A stretch of DNA of 64,000 nucleotides from Acidobacteriota bacterium (GTDB lineage Bacteria > Acidobacteriota > Terriglobia > Terriglobales > Acidobacteriaceae): the NCBI GenBank assembly GCA_021780315.1, contig JAJXYY010000025.1, forward strand, positions 186,001 through 250,000, given 5' to 3'. The notes below the pieces were generated by a model. That model made no database searches. It was given only the letters and a program-made list of their open reading frames with translations, and was not told the DNA's origin. Of this stretch, positions 18,714 through 26,900 are shown in pieces. The position numbers were made by a program, and so were the translations under genes. How positions within the stretch are numbered: the first letter of the stretch is position 1; every line of letters begins with the position of its first letter.

Positions 18714-20627
18714 TTACTTCTCTACGTCCACATACTCCGCATCAATCACGCCTTCATCCTTCTTGGCTTCTTCATGGGCAGCACCTTCCGCAGCAGTTGC
18801 ACCCTCAGCAGGAGCAGCAGCCGCGGCCGCCTTGTACATCGCCTCGGCCAGCTTATGGCTTACCGTCGTCAGCTTGTCCTTGGCTGCATTCAGCTCCGCC
18901 GCACTGGGCGTTCCACCCAGCGTCGTCTTCGCCTCTGCCAGCGCAGCTTCTACCTCGGTCTTATCGGACTCCGCTACCTTGTCGCCCGAATCCTTCACCA
19001 TCTTCTCCACGTTGTACACCAGCGAGTCCAGACCATTGCGAGCCTCGACCGCCTCGCGCTGCTCCTTGTCCTCCGCCGCGTGGGCTTCGGCATCCTTCGC
19101 CATCCGCTCCACCTCTTCCTTGCTCAAACCCGAAGAGCTCGTAATCGTGATCTTCTGGTCCTTGCCCGTCGCATTGTCCTTCGCCGTCACATTCAAAATG
19201 CCGTTCGCATCAATATCAAACGTCACCTCGATCTGCGGCACGCCCCGCGGAGCCGTCGGAATCCCGCTCAGCTTGAACTTGCCCAGCGTACGGTTCTGCG
19301 CCGCCATCGGACGCTCGCCCTGCAGCACATGGACCTCAACCTCAGTCTGGTTGTCCGCCGCCGTTGAGAACGTCTCCGTCTTCTTCGTCGGTATCGTCGT
19401 ATTGCGATTGATCATCGCCGTCGCCACTCCACCCATCGTCTCAATCGACAACGTCAGCGGAGTCACGTCCAGCAGCAGCAGGTCCTTCACTTCGCCAGCC
19501 AACACGCCAGCCTGAACCGCCGCGCCAATCGCAACCACCTCATCCGGGTTCACACCCTTATGCGGCTCCTTACCAAACAAATCCTTCACCAACTGCTGAA
19601 TCTTCGGCATACGCGTCTGACCGCCGACCAACACTACTTCGTCGATCTTGCTCGCATCCACGCCCGCGTCCTTCATCGCCTGCTTGCTCGGCCCAATCGA
19701 CCGCTGCAACAAGTCATCCACCAGGCTCTCCAGCTTCGCGCGGGTCAAATTCCGCACCAGGTGCTTCGGCCCGCTCGCATCCGCCGTAATAAACGGCAGG
19801 TTGATCTCCGACTCCTGCGCCGTCGAAAGCTCAATCTTCGCCTTCTCCGCCGCATCCTTCAGACGTTGCAGCGCCATCTCGTTGCCCTTGGCATGAAGAT
19901 CAAGACCCGTATCGCTCTTGAACTCCGAGATCAGCCAATCCACAATCCGCTGATCCAGATTGTCGCCGCCCAGATGCGTATCGCCATTGGTCGACTTCAC
20001 CTCAATCACGCCTTCGCCTACCTCAAGAATCGAGATATCAAACGTACCGCCGCCAAAGTCATACACGGCAATCGTCTCGTCCTTCTTCTTATCCAGCCCG
20101 TACGCCAGCGCTGCCGCCGTCGGCTCATTCACAATGCGCTTCACATCCAGACCCGCAATCTTGCCCGCATCCTTGGTCGCCTGACGCTGCGCATCGTTGA
20201 AGTACGCCGGAACCGTAATCACAGCCTCCGTCACACTCTGGCCCAGATAGTCCTCCGCAGCCTTCTTCAGCTTCTGCAGAATCATCGCCGAAACCTCCGG
20301 CGCCGTGAACTCCTTACCCTGTGCCAGCACCCCAACGTTGTCGCCCTTCGACACCACCTTGTACGGAACCATCTTCATCTCATCGCCTACTTCATTCAGA
20401 CGACGACCCATAAACCGCTTGACGGAGAAAACCGTGTTCTCAGGGTTCGTAATCGCCTGACGCTTGGCCACCTGGCCCACCAGACGCTCCCCGCTCTTCG
20501 TAAACGCCACAATTGACGGTGTCGTACGACCACCCTCTTCGTTCGCGATCACCTTGGGTTCGCCACCCTCCATCACCGCCACGCAGCTATTCGTCGTTCC
20601 CAGGTCAATTCCAATAATCTTTCCCAT
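18714..20627 (-). CDS. dnaK: DnaK (Hsp70) chaperone
   Basis: The protein has 637 residues from the ATG at 20627 ([18 protein letters not shown]). Hsp70 signatures are [22 protein letters not shown] and [14 protein letters not shown]. The substrate-binding domain includes the linker [17 protein letters not shown], and the lid ends in an Ala/Glu-rich stretch and EYVDVEK in place of the common EEV(D)K. It folds and refolds proteins in the cytoplasm with ATP. It is the first gene of a leftward operon with two small genes, dnaJ and hspR. The promoter region at 20692-20721 contains an HspR-like site. Confidence 0.95.
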   Translation of the reverse strand: MGKIIGIDLGTTNSCVAVMEGGEPKVIANEEGGRTTPSIVAFTKSGERLVGQVAKRQAITNPENTVFSVKRFMGRRLNEVGDEMKMVPYKVVSKGDNVGVLAQGKEFTAPEVSAMILQKLKKAAEDYLGQSVTEAVITVPAYFNDAQRQATKDAGKIAGLDVKRIVNEPTAAALAYGLDKKKDETIAVYDFGGGTFDISILEVGEGVIEVKSTNGDTHLGGDNLDQRIVDWLISEFKSDTGLDLHAKGNEMALQRLKDAAEKAKIELSTAQESEINLPFITADASGPKHLVRNLTRAKLESLVDDLLQRSIGPSKQAMKDAGVDASKIDEVVLVGGQTRMPKIQQLVKDLFGKEPHKGVNPDEVVAIGAAVQAGVLAGEVKDLLLLDVTPLTLSIETMGGVATAMINRNTTIPTKKTETFSTAADNQTEVEVHVLQGERPMAAQNRTLGKFKLSGIPTAPRGVPQIEVTFDIDANGILNVTAKDNATGKDQKITITSSSGLSKEEVERMAKDAEAHAAEDKEQREAVEARNGLDSLVYNVEKMVKDSGDKVAESDKTEVEAALAEAKTTLGGTPSAAELNAAKDKLTTVSHKLAEAMYKAAAAAAPAEGATAAEGAAHEEAKKDEGVIDAEYVDVEK

Positions 20628-20691
20628 ATCGTCCCCATTCCAGGCCAAAGCCCGCTTCAAAATGAACTACCAAACTCCCGCAACAGTACCT

Positions 20692-20721
20692 ATCATCACA
20701 CTTGAGTCAGTTACTGTCAAC
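20692..20721 (-). promoter_or_regulatory. dnaK promoter overlapped by an HspR (HAIR-like) operator
   Basis: On the minus strand a perfect -35 TTGACA (20720-20715), a 17-nt spacer and a -10-like GATGAT (20697-20692) lie about 65 bp before dnaK. The spacer contains ACTCAAG (20707-20701), an exact half of the HAIR consensus CTTGAGT-N7-ACTCAAG. Seven bases away the other half reads GTTGACA, matching 4 of 7, and doubles as the -35 box. Binding of HspR here would block polymerase. Confidence 0.6.
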
Positions 20722-20888
20722 CTATCTGATGCAGAATCCATCCATCGGGATTCGCCAGCCACACAGCACCTAACCTCCTCTCCGCCCCCTTGGTCCGCCA
20801 CCACGCCAAACACCAAACCACAACCAGTCATAGAAGTAAGCTATCTCCCCCCTTCAGCGTCTCCCCAACCCCTGCCCCCTCCGCCCTC

Positions 20889-20934
20889 TACTCCCTATTC
20901 CCTACTCCCTATTCCCTGCTTCACCCCTACTCCC
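20889..20934. repeat. TACTCCC/TATTCCC heptamer repeat, copy 4
   Basis: TACTCCC, TATTCCC, TACTCCC and TATTCCC run from 20889 to 20916, and another TACTCCC is at 20928-20934, each block followed by TGCTTCACC. It lies in the 394-bp gap between dnaK and the small gene at 21022. The rest of that gap holds only the dnaK promoter and nothing else I can identify. Confidence 0.85.
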
Positions 20935-21021
20935 TGCTTCACCGCCCTGCTTCTCCCCCAAAAGCACCATTGCTCCCGTCCAACTACCGCCTCTACGCTC
21001 ATGCACAAGTAAGGAGCAACC

Positions 21022-21135
21022 ATGGCAGCCAAACCCATCACCCCCAACAAGCCCAAGTCAACCCGTCGTCGCATCGTCACCATCACCTCCCTCGGTCTGG
21101 CCGGACTCATCGCCGGACTACTCTCCGTCCAGTAA
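21022..21135 (+). CDS. 37-residue single-pass membrane protein
   Basis: ATG at 21022 is preceded by AAGGAG with a 5-bp gap, a near-ideal ribosome site. The 37-residue product has a Lys/Arg/Pro-rich N-terminus (MAAKPITPNKPKSTRRR) and one hydrophobic helix of about 17 residues (ITSLGLAGLIAGLLSV). An intrinsic terminator starts 28 bp after the stop, so this is a self-contained small transcription unit. The positive N-terminus predicts an N-in orientation in the inner membrane. The family is not recognised. Confidence 0.65.
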   Translation: MAAKPITPNKPKSTRRRIVTITSLGLAGLIAGLLSVQ

Positions 21136-21162
21136 CCCCCAACCCTTCGCTTCACTTCCGCA

Positions 21163-21197
21163 GCGGTCCGGTTCCCTCAACGGACCGCCTCTTTTTT
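21163..21197 (+). terminator. Intrinsic terminator of the 37-residue protein gene
   Basis: GCGGTCCG (21163-21170) and CGGACCGC (21181-21188) form a perfect 8-bp stem with a 10-nt loop, followed by CTC and six T residues (21192-21197). Confidence 0.9.
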
Positions 21198-21323
21198 GCG
21201 CCCCACTTGACACCGAACCCGCCGACCACCGCCCCCACCAACCCACCGCAACCAGTCAAGCGCCTCAGAAACCACTCAAGTCCGAACCTAACTCATTTCG
21301 TTCGAAGACTTTGACACAAATCA

Positions 21324-21339
21324 GGGGGGGGAGGGGGGG
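21324..21339. other. Interrupted homopolymeric G tract upstream of the Ycf48-like gene
   Basis: Eight G, one A and seven G run from 21324 to 21339, 69 bp before the next start codon and 8 bp after a TTGACA (21311-21316). No good -10 box lies at the right distance. The tract could slip in replication or form a four-stranded structure; the rest of 21198-21407 shows nothing recognisable. Confidence 0.8.
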
Positions 21340-21407
21340 TACCAGCCGGCGAACCCGCCCAGCCGACGCATCTCCCTCAAACCCGCCCCATCCGCTATCC
21401 TTCCCCC

Positions 21408-22586
21408 ATGCGTCTCCCTGCCCTGCTGATCGCCGCAACCTTCGCCGCCAGCCTGGCCGCGCACGTCCAGACCGCCCACGCCCAATGGCAGATCGAGAAC
21501 TCCCACACCACCGCCAGCCTCCGCGGCATCCACGCCCTCGGCGCCGGCACCGCCTGGGCCAGCGGCACCAACGGCACCGTCCTCCGCACCACCGACGACG
21601 GAGCCACCTGGCAAACCTGCCCCACCCCACCCAACGCAGAAAAACTAGACTTCCGCGGCATCCAGGCCTTCGACCAGAACACCGCCATCGTCATGTCCTC
21701 AGGCAAAGGCGACCTCTCCCGCCTCTACAAAACCACCGACGCCTGCCAAACCTGGACACTCCTCTTCACAAATCCAGATTCACAAGGATTTTGGGATGCT
21801 ATTCAAATGTGGAGCGATTTGCCTCCACTACACCTTGGCTTGGTTATTGGAGATCCAGTAGATGGTAAGTTTGCGGAATTCGAAACGAGGGACGACGGAA
21901 ATCACTGGTCGAGACGAGATGGGGGAGACGCTGGTATGCCGTCAGCAAGAGATGGCGAAAACCTATTTGCAGCAAGCAACTCATCGCTAATCGTGACGCA
22001 AGGTTGGGGTCAGATGTTTGTGACTGGCGGTTCAGGGGGGACGCGAAGCCGCGTGTTATCTGAATTTACAAAGCATGACCCCAGAGTTTCATGGAAATAT
22101 GTAGGCGGTAACATCCCGCTTGCAACAGGTGATTCGGCTGGCGCGTTTTCCATCGCAATTGCGCCTAAAGAAGAAAATACCGCGAACTCCCCACCTAAGG
22201 ACAAATGGACACTGTTGTACCTCACAAAGGGCATTTGCGTAGTCGTAGGCGGAGACTACAAGAAGCCCGATAGTCAGCATGGCACAGCGGCATTCACCAT
22301 TGATTCAGGCCTACACTGGCAACGAGCCACCACCCCACCCCACGGCTACCGCTCCGCCGTAGCCTACTACCCCACCACCAAATCCTGGATCACCGTAGGC
22401 CCCAACGGCACCGACATCTCCACCGACGACGGCCGCAACTGGCGCGCCCTCACCCCCACCCCTCAGGACGAAAAAGACGCCGACAAAAGCTGGAACGCCC
22501 TCTCCCTGCCCTTCGTCGTAGGCCCCAACGGACGCATCGGCAAACTCCGCCCCAACGCCCTCCCACCAGCCAGCCCTAAACCCTAA
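21408..22586 (+). CDS. Exported Ycf48/BNR-type beta-propeller protein with a codon-usage island
   Basis: The protein has 392 residues. A signal peptide (LLIAATFAASLAAHVQTAHA) precedes propeller-type repeats with TVLRTTDDGATWQTC, FETRDDGNHWSR, FTIDSGLHWQRA and DISTDDGRNWRAL, as in Ycf48/HCF136-like and sialidase-fold proteins. It is likely a periplasmic binding or assembly protein. The middle of the gene, about 21765-22320, uses mixed A/T-ending codons, while both flanks use nearly only C-ending codons as in the neighbouring genes. The frame is intact throughout. This suggests replacement of the middle segment by recombination with a divergent homologue. The 3' end overlaps the convergent prepilin gene by 4 bp. 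Confidence 0.78.
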   Translation: MRLPALLIAATFAASLAAHVQTAHAQWQIENSHTTASLRGIHALGAGTAWASGTNGTVLRTTDDGATWQTCPTPPNAEKLDFRGIQAFDQNTAIVMSSGKGDLSRLYKTTDACQTWTLLFTNPDSQGFWDAIQMWSDLPPLHLGLVIGDPVDGKFAEFETRDDGNHWSRRDGGDAGMPSARDGENLFAASNSSLIVTQGWGQMFVTGGSGGTRSRVLSEFTKHDPRVSWKYVGGNIPLATGDSAGAFSIAIAPKEENTANSPPKDKWTLLYLTKGICVVVGGDYKKPDSQHGTAAFTIDSGLHWQRATTPPHGYRSAVAYYPTTKSWITVGPNGTDISTDDGRNWRALTPTPQDEKDADKSWNALSLPFVVGPNGRIGKLRPNALPPASPKP

Positions 22587-23725
22587 GGCGGCGTAGTCCC
22601 CACACCCGGACCACTCGTAGGCGGAGGCGTACTCCCCGTGCCACTCCCACTCCCGAATCCCGACACAAATCCCGACGTAGGCGAGCTCCCCGCACCCGCA
22701 GCACCCGTAGGTGCACCACCCAGTCCCGAACTCATCCCCGAAGCGCTCCCCAATCCCGACCCGCCCGCCGAGGCCGGCCCACCCCCAAACAGACTTGCAT
22801 TCGCCTTCAACTGCTCAATCCGAGGATCGTAGATAAACTCCCACGTCGGATAGCTCGTCTGCTCATTCAGCACCACAATCGAGTCGCCCGTAGCCGGAAG
22901 CCCCACGCCGACAAACGGTGCACCACTCCCCGTAAAGCTCGTCGCCGACTGGCTCCCGATCCCACCAGTCGCACCCGCAGCACTCCCCGCAGCAGCAGCC
23001 GTACCAGCACCAGTACTATCGGTCCCCCCCGGCGTAGCCATCCCGGGAGACGTCCCAGGCGTCGCTCCTGCCGTCGTCCCAGGCGAAGACCCAAACGCCG
23101 ACCCCGAACTAGACCCCGGCGTACCAAACGCCGACCCCGATCCCGGTCCAGCCCCCGGAGTCCCAAAAGCCGACCCCGAGCTACCCCCAAACGCCGAGCT
23201 ACCCCCAAACGCCGAACTCGTCCCCCCCGCAGGTGTCCCCGTCCCTCCCGGTGAAGCCATCCCCGCAGCACTCCCCAGCCCCCCCGGCGCCCCCGGCGCC
23301 CCCCCAATCCCAGCCAATGGCTGACCAAAAAATCCCTTCACCGTCGTCTTCGCTTCACCGACCTTGATAATCCGCCAGTCCGCCTTACCCGTCATCGGAT
23401 CCAGATACTTCTGCCGCAAAAACCGGATATTATTCGACTTCTCCAGCATCTCCATCGATCCCGGATAGGTCCCGAACTTGCGGTAATACAGTTGGATCGC
23501 CCGTACATACTGGTTCCCCCGGTTCACCGCCTCCACCTCCCGCTCCCGCCGCAACTCCTGAGCCACCTTCGGAGCCGCCACACCCAACACCAGCAGAATC
23601 AGAAAGATCGCCACCACCAGCCCCACCAGCGCAAAGCCCTGCTCCCCCAACCGCTGCACCTCGCTCCCCGGTCGGCCACCACGTCGCTCAGAATCACCTG
23701 CCATCACAGAGGTAGCGTCCATCAT
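22583..23725 (-). CDS. Type IV prepilin/GspG-like protein with a long Gly/Ser/Ala-rich tail
   Basis: The start at 23725 is chosen because GGGGAGG lies 4 bp upstream; the protein has 380 residues. The prepilin motif is EQGFALVGLVVAIFLILLV, so cleavage would be after Gly; mature residue 5 is Gly instead of the usual Glu. A GspG-like N-domain follows (YVRAIQLYYRKFGTYP and YLDPMTGKADWRII). About 200 residues of low-complexity repeats (SSAFGGSS, GSAFGTPG and similar) then split this domain from a C-terminal DPRIEQLKA segment and another Gly-rich tail. It is the last gene of the pilus operon. It could be a minor pseudopilin or an adhesive pilin. Confidence 0.7.
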   Translation of the reverse strand: MMDATSVMAGDSERRGGRPGSEVQRLGEQGFALVGLVVAIFLILLVLGVAAPKVAQELRREREVEAVNRGNQYVRAIQLYYRKFGTYPGSMEMLEKSNNIRFLRQKYLDPMTGKADWRIIKVGEAKTTVKGFFGQPLAGIGGAPGAPGGLGSAAGMASPGGTGTPAGGTSSAFGGSSAFGGSSGSAFGTPGAGPGSGSAFGTPGSSSGSAFGSSPGTTAGATPGTSPGMATPGGTDSTGAGTAAAAGSAAGATGGIGSQSATSFTGSGAPFVGVGLPATGDSIVVLNEQTSYPTWEFIYDPRIEQLKANASLFGGGPASAGGSGLGSASGMSSGLGGAPTGAAGAGSSPTSGFVSGFGSGSGTGSTPPPTSGPGVGTTPP

Positions 23726-23773
23726 CAAACCTCCCCGCCTCAATCGCTCCACCAACAACCAGCACATCGGCAA

Positions 23774-24394
23774 CTAGTTTGTCAGCAACGGCAGCGTCTG
23801 CCGATTGCTGTTCACCAGGTCTTCCACCACAATCGAGTTCGCCGCAATCGAGATCACACGATACCGTCGCTGCACAATATCCCCAGCCGAAGCCAGAAAC
23901 ACATCCTCGCCGTGCAACAGAAACGCCTGCCGCTTGCCAACGCCCGACGTAGCCGTCCCAAAAAACTTCAGATCGATCGGCGGCGGTGGTGGCGGCCCCA
24001 CAGGCGCCACATACACCGGCGCAACCGGCCCCTTTGTACGAACCGAGGCCACCGGTTTCGGTATCACTACCTCCGGAACCGAGGTCGCCGAGAAGATATT
24101 CCTGCCGCTGCCCGAGTACACCAAGCCCTCCGTCACCAGCATCGGCCCCATCCGCAGCGTCGGATCAAGCTGTGCCGACGTACTCCCCAGAGCCTTCGCC
24201 GTCCCACCCACCACACCACCCGCAGGCACCGGCACCTTCACCACCGGAGCGCTGCTCGACGGCACCGTCACCACCACCGGAGCCACCGGCGTCGGGCTGT
24301 CATCCCGCAACTCGTAGTACAAAATCCCTGCCGCCACCAGCACAAACGCCGTCACCAACCCAGCCTTCTTCTGGAAATCCGGAGTCATGTTCAT
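23774..24394 (-). CDS. PilP/GspC-like inner-membrane lipoprotein-type pilus protein
   Basis: The protein has 206 residues: one N-terminal helix (AGLVTAFVLVAAGILYYEL), a Pro/Val-rich linker, and a C-terminal beta domain with DLKFFGTATSG, AFLLHGEDVFLASAGDIV and YRVISIAANSIVVED. This layout fits GspC/PilP proteins that link the inner-membrane PilNO complex to the secretin. No lipobox is visible, so it resembles GspC anchoring more than PilP. It overlaps pilO by 4 bp (ATGA). No secretin gene follows, so PilQ/GspD must be elsewhere. Confidence 0.6.
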   Translation of the reverse strand: MNMTPDFQKKAGLVTAFVLVAAGILYYELRDDSPTPVAPVVVTVPSSSAPVVKVPVPAGGVVGGTAKALGSTSAQLDPTLRMGPMLVTEGLVYSGSGRNIFSATSVPEVVIPKPVASVRTKGPVAPVYVAPVGPPPPPPIDLKFFGTATSGVGKRQAFLLHGEDVFLASAGDIVQRRYRVISIAANSIVVEDLVNSNRQTLPLLTN

Positions 24395-25074
24395 CGCGGC
24401 CCACCCCCACCCGGCACCGTAACCGCCGTATCCCCACCCGGAGCAACCACCTGCTTCTCCGTCGCTTCAGGCCCAATCGGTGCCCGCAAATACGTCGTCA
24501 ATCGCAGTCGCAAACCCACCGTCCCACTCTGCTGCCCCGTCAGCGCCACACCGCCAATCAGGAAAAACATCTTGTCCCGCTCCAGACTGTTCACAAACTG
24601 CACCAGTGGACGATAGTCCCCGCTCAGGCTCGCATCCATCCGAACCTCAGTCAGCGCTCCCGCCCCGCCCGCCAGCACCGGAGCCTCCGCATACTGCACC
24701 CGCGTCATCTTCACGCCCTGCTTCTTCGCCAGCGCTCCCAACTCCCCGGCCACTTCGCTATAAGCAAACGGCAGTCGCCGATCATAAAACTTGTCCGCAT
24801 CCACCGTCGCCAGCTTCAACTTCTCATCCAGTCCCTCCAACGGCTTGGCCTGTATCTCCGCCGTCTTCATCACCACCGTCTGCTGCGCAATCGCACTGGC
24901 ATCCTGACTGTGTGCAGCCTGCCAGGCAAACCCGATATGCACCAGCAGATAAGCATTCACCAACGCCAGCACCACCACCACCGCGTAGTGCAGATTCAGG
25001 ATCGTCAGCAACTCCTGCGTCTTTTCCTGCACTGCCACCCGGCTCACCGCCCGCTTCGCCATCATCACCGTCAT
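24391..25074 (-). CDS. pilO: PilO-like type IV pilus alignment protein
   Basis: The protein has 227 residues with one transmembrane helix (about residues 27-48, YAVVVVLALVNAYLLVHIGF), a short coiled coil and a C-terminal ferredoxin-like domain (LVQFVNSLERDKMFFLIGGVALTG). This is the usual PilO design: it pairs with PilN in the inner membrane and transmits signals between PilM and the outer ring. It overlaps both neighbours by 4 bp, so translation is coupled. The C-terminus is Gly/Pro-rich. Confidence 0.75.
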   Translation of the reverse strand: MTVMMAKRAVSRVAVQEKTQELLTILNLHYAVVVVLALVNAYLLVHIGFAWQAAHSQDASAIAQQTVVMKTAEIQAKPLEGLDEKLKLATVDADKFYDRRLPFAYSEVAGELGALAKKQGVKMTRVQYAEAPVLAGGAGALTEVRMDASLSGDYRPLVQFVNSLERDKMFFLIGGVALTGQQSGTVGLRLRLTTYLRAPIGPEATEKQVVAPGGDTAVTVPGGGGPR

Positions 25075-25766
25075 CGTGCACCCCCGGCAACAGCAGCTTT
25101 GCCCCGCGTACTACCCGGCACCTTGGCCGCTGCCGCAGACGCCTCTACAGCCACACTCTGCTTACCAACCGCCGACAAGGGGTTGTACGCGCTGAATATC
25201 TCAAACTCCACCTCGCCCGGAGCCGTCGGCACACTCCCCGCAGCCCGGCTTCCCTCCTGCGTCTTCGCCGCCTCACCCGCCAGCCGTGGAGACACAAACC
25301 GCGCCGAAGTCTCCAGGTTCCGCACCAACTGCACCGCCCGATCCCGGTCCCCACTCACCCGCAGCCGGATGTTCACATCGCCTTCTTTCGTAATCACCGG
25401 GTCTATGCTCGTCACCTGCACCCCCAGCGGCAATACCTTCTCCAGATCCATCATTACGGCGGTCCAGCTAAAACTCTTCCGCGCAAACACCGCATTGAGA
25501 AACTGCGATCGCTCCAACACCGCCATATTCTGGGGCTGTCGCATCCGAGCCTCATTCGCCTGCCGCCCCTTCTGAAACGCAGCCGTCTTCGCCTTCAGCG
25601 CATCCATCTCCGCCTGCGCCGTCTTCGCCTTCGCGCTCAAAGAATGCAGCCCAAACCCTAGCCCAATCGCCAGCACCGCCAGCAGCCCCATCGCCAGCCG
25701 TAGCCGCGCAAATACAGGCCGCAGTTCAACAAACCGCTTCGTCGCCAGATTGATTGAGATTCGCAT
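25071..25766 (-). CDS. pilN: PilN-like type IV pilus inner-membrane protein
   Basis: The protein has 231 residues. A short cytoplasmic N-terminus containing ISINLATKRF corresponds to the conserved INLLP-like PilN peptide that binds PilM. A helix (MGLLAVLAIGLGFGLHSL), a coiled coil and a periplasmic domain with WTAVMMDLEKVLPLGVQV follow. The C-terminal 60 residues are an Ala/Ser-rich extension not usual in PilN. The start codon overlaps the pilM stop by one base (TGATG) and its own stop overlaps pilO. Confidence 0.75.
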   Translation of the reverse strand: MRISINLATKRFVELRPVFARLRLAMGLLAVLAIGLGFGLHSLSAKAKTAQAEMDALKAKTAAFQKGRQANEARMRQPQNMAVLERSQFLNAVFARKSFSWTAVMMDLEKVLPLGVQVTSIDPVITKEGDVNIRLRVSGDRDRAVQLVRNLETSARFVSPRLAGEAAKTQEGSRAAGSVPTAPGEVEFEIFSAYNPLSAVGKQSVAVEASAAAAKVPGSTRGKAAVAGGAR

Positions 25767-26851
25767 CAGCTTGTCAGCGCTCCCCGCACACCAGCCAGCC
25801 AGCCCCGCGGCACCATCGCCGTCACGGCTCCTGCCTGCATCATGCCCGTCTCCATCAACTCACGCACCTGCAGGCCTTCCAGCCCGCTCTCCCTCAGCAT
25901 CTGATCCAAATGCTCCGCGCCCATCGTACCCGCGGCCAACATCGTCTCCGGTGCAACTTGTAGCGTGTCCTCAAAATAAGCAGCCGCCACACTCACTGCC
26001 TGCGCCACCTCAGACGCCACCCCATCCGCGCCCAACTCTCGCGCCGTAGCTTCTTCCACCACCGTCGCCTGCATCGACGCCTCGGCATCCAGACGATCCA
26101 GCCCCACCGGCTCCTGCTGCGCCCACTCCTGCGCCGAACTCTCGCGGTCCACCAGCGGCAATCGAACCGGTGCTTCCGCTGCCCGATCCACACTCATATC
26201 CACCGAGCGATGCAGCAGCAGCACCCCGCCCCGCACAATCGCCGTCGTCACCGAATGTTCCCCCGCATTCACCACCAGCGTCGCCGCGTCCACCACATCC
26301 AGCGCGGCCAACGCCGCCAGCGTGCTCGGCAACACAGCCCCCGGCACATACCCCGCTGCCGTCACCGCGTCTTCATACTCCGCCAGCACCTCGCGCGGCA
26401 TCGCCACCGCCAGCACCTGCACCAGCCCCTTCGTGCTCGACATCACCTGGTAGCTCACCACTGCATCATCCGCATCGAACGGCAGCAGCTTCTTCAGCCG
26501 AAAACGAATCACCGACAACGCCTCCACGGCCTTGCCCGGCAACTCGTCAAACTCCAGCAGCAGCACCCGCGTCGAAGCATCCGGCACGATCACCGTGACA
26601 TCCCGCATCCGCTCCGACCCCTTACCAACCACCTCGTCCAGCACGCTCCGCAACGCTCGCACCAGCTCCGCACGCTCCACGAGATTACCCGGCTTCAGCC
26701 CGGGCACAACAGTTCCCTCCGCCAGGTTCGCCCGCGAAACAGCCGTCAGCACACCCGCAGCGTCCTCCGCCCGCGCAGCCACAACGCCCTCCGCGCGAAT
26801 CTCGCACGCCAGCCGCGGACGCGTTCCCAATGCTTTCGGTAGAAATTCCAT
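25766..26851 (-). CDS. pilM: PilM-like actin-fold pilus assembly protein
   Basis: The protein has 361 residues and starts at 26851. The fold is recognised from RDVTVIVPDASTRVLLLEFDELP and RFRLKKLLPFDADDAVVSYQV, typical of PilM, and from DAATLVVNAGEHSVTTAIVRGG in the second half, where a clean ATP phosphate loop is weak. PilM is cytoplasmic and binds the N-terminal peptide of PilN. It is the first of four overlapping genes, pilM to the pilP-like gene. The gap to pilB is 49 bp. Confidence 0.75.
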   Translation of the reverse strand: MEFLPKALGTRPRLACEIRAEGVVAARAEDAAGVLTAVSRANLAEGTVVPGLKPGNLVERAELVRALRSVLDEVVGKGSERMRDVTVIVPDASTRVLLLEFDELPGKAVEALSVIRFRLKKLLPFDADDAVVSYQVMSSTKGLVQVLAVAMPREVLAEYEDAVTAAGYVPGAVLPSTLAALAALDVVDAATLVVNAGEHSVTTAIVRGGVLLLHRSVDMSVDRAAEAPVRLPLVDRESSAQEWAQQEPVGLDRLDAEASMQATVVEEATARELGADGVASEVAQAVSVAAAYFEDTLQVAPETMLAAGTMGAEHLDQMLRESGLEGLQVRELMETGMMQAGAVTAMVPRGWLAGVRGALTS

Positions 26852-26900
26852 GCTGTCCTAGCTTACCTGTTCCCTTGGCCCAATGCCCCAGGCAAAATCC

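Noticed and set aside
20628..20760. A CIRCE (HrcA) operator upstream of dnaK
   Set aside because: The CIRCE arms TTAGCACTC and GAGTGCTAA are absent; the HAIR-type half-site and hspR fit better.
21311..21339. A phase-variable promoter with a G tract as spacer
   Set aside because: TTGACA is present, but no -10-like hexamer lies 15-19 bp downstream; the tract itself occupies that position. Kept only as a composition feature.
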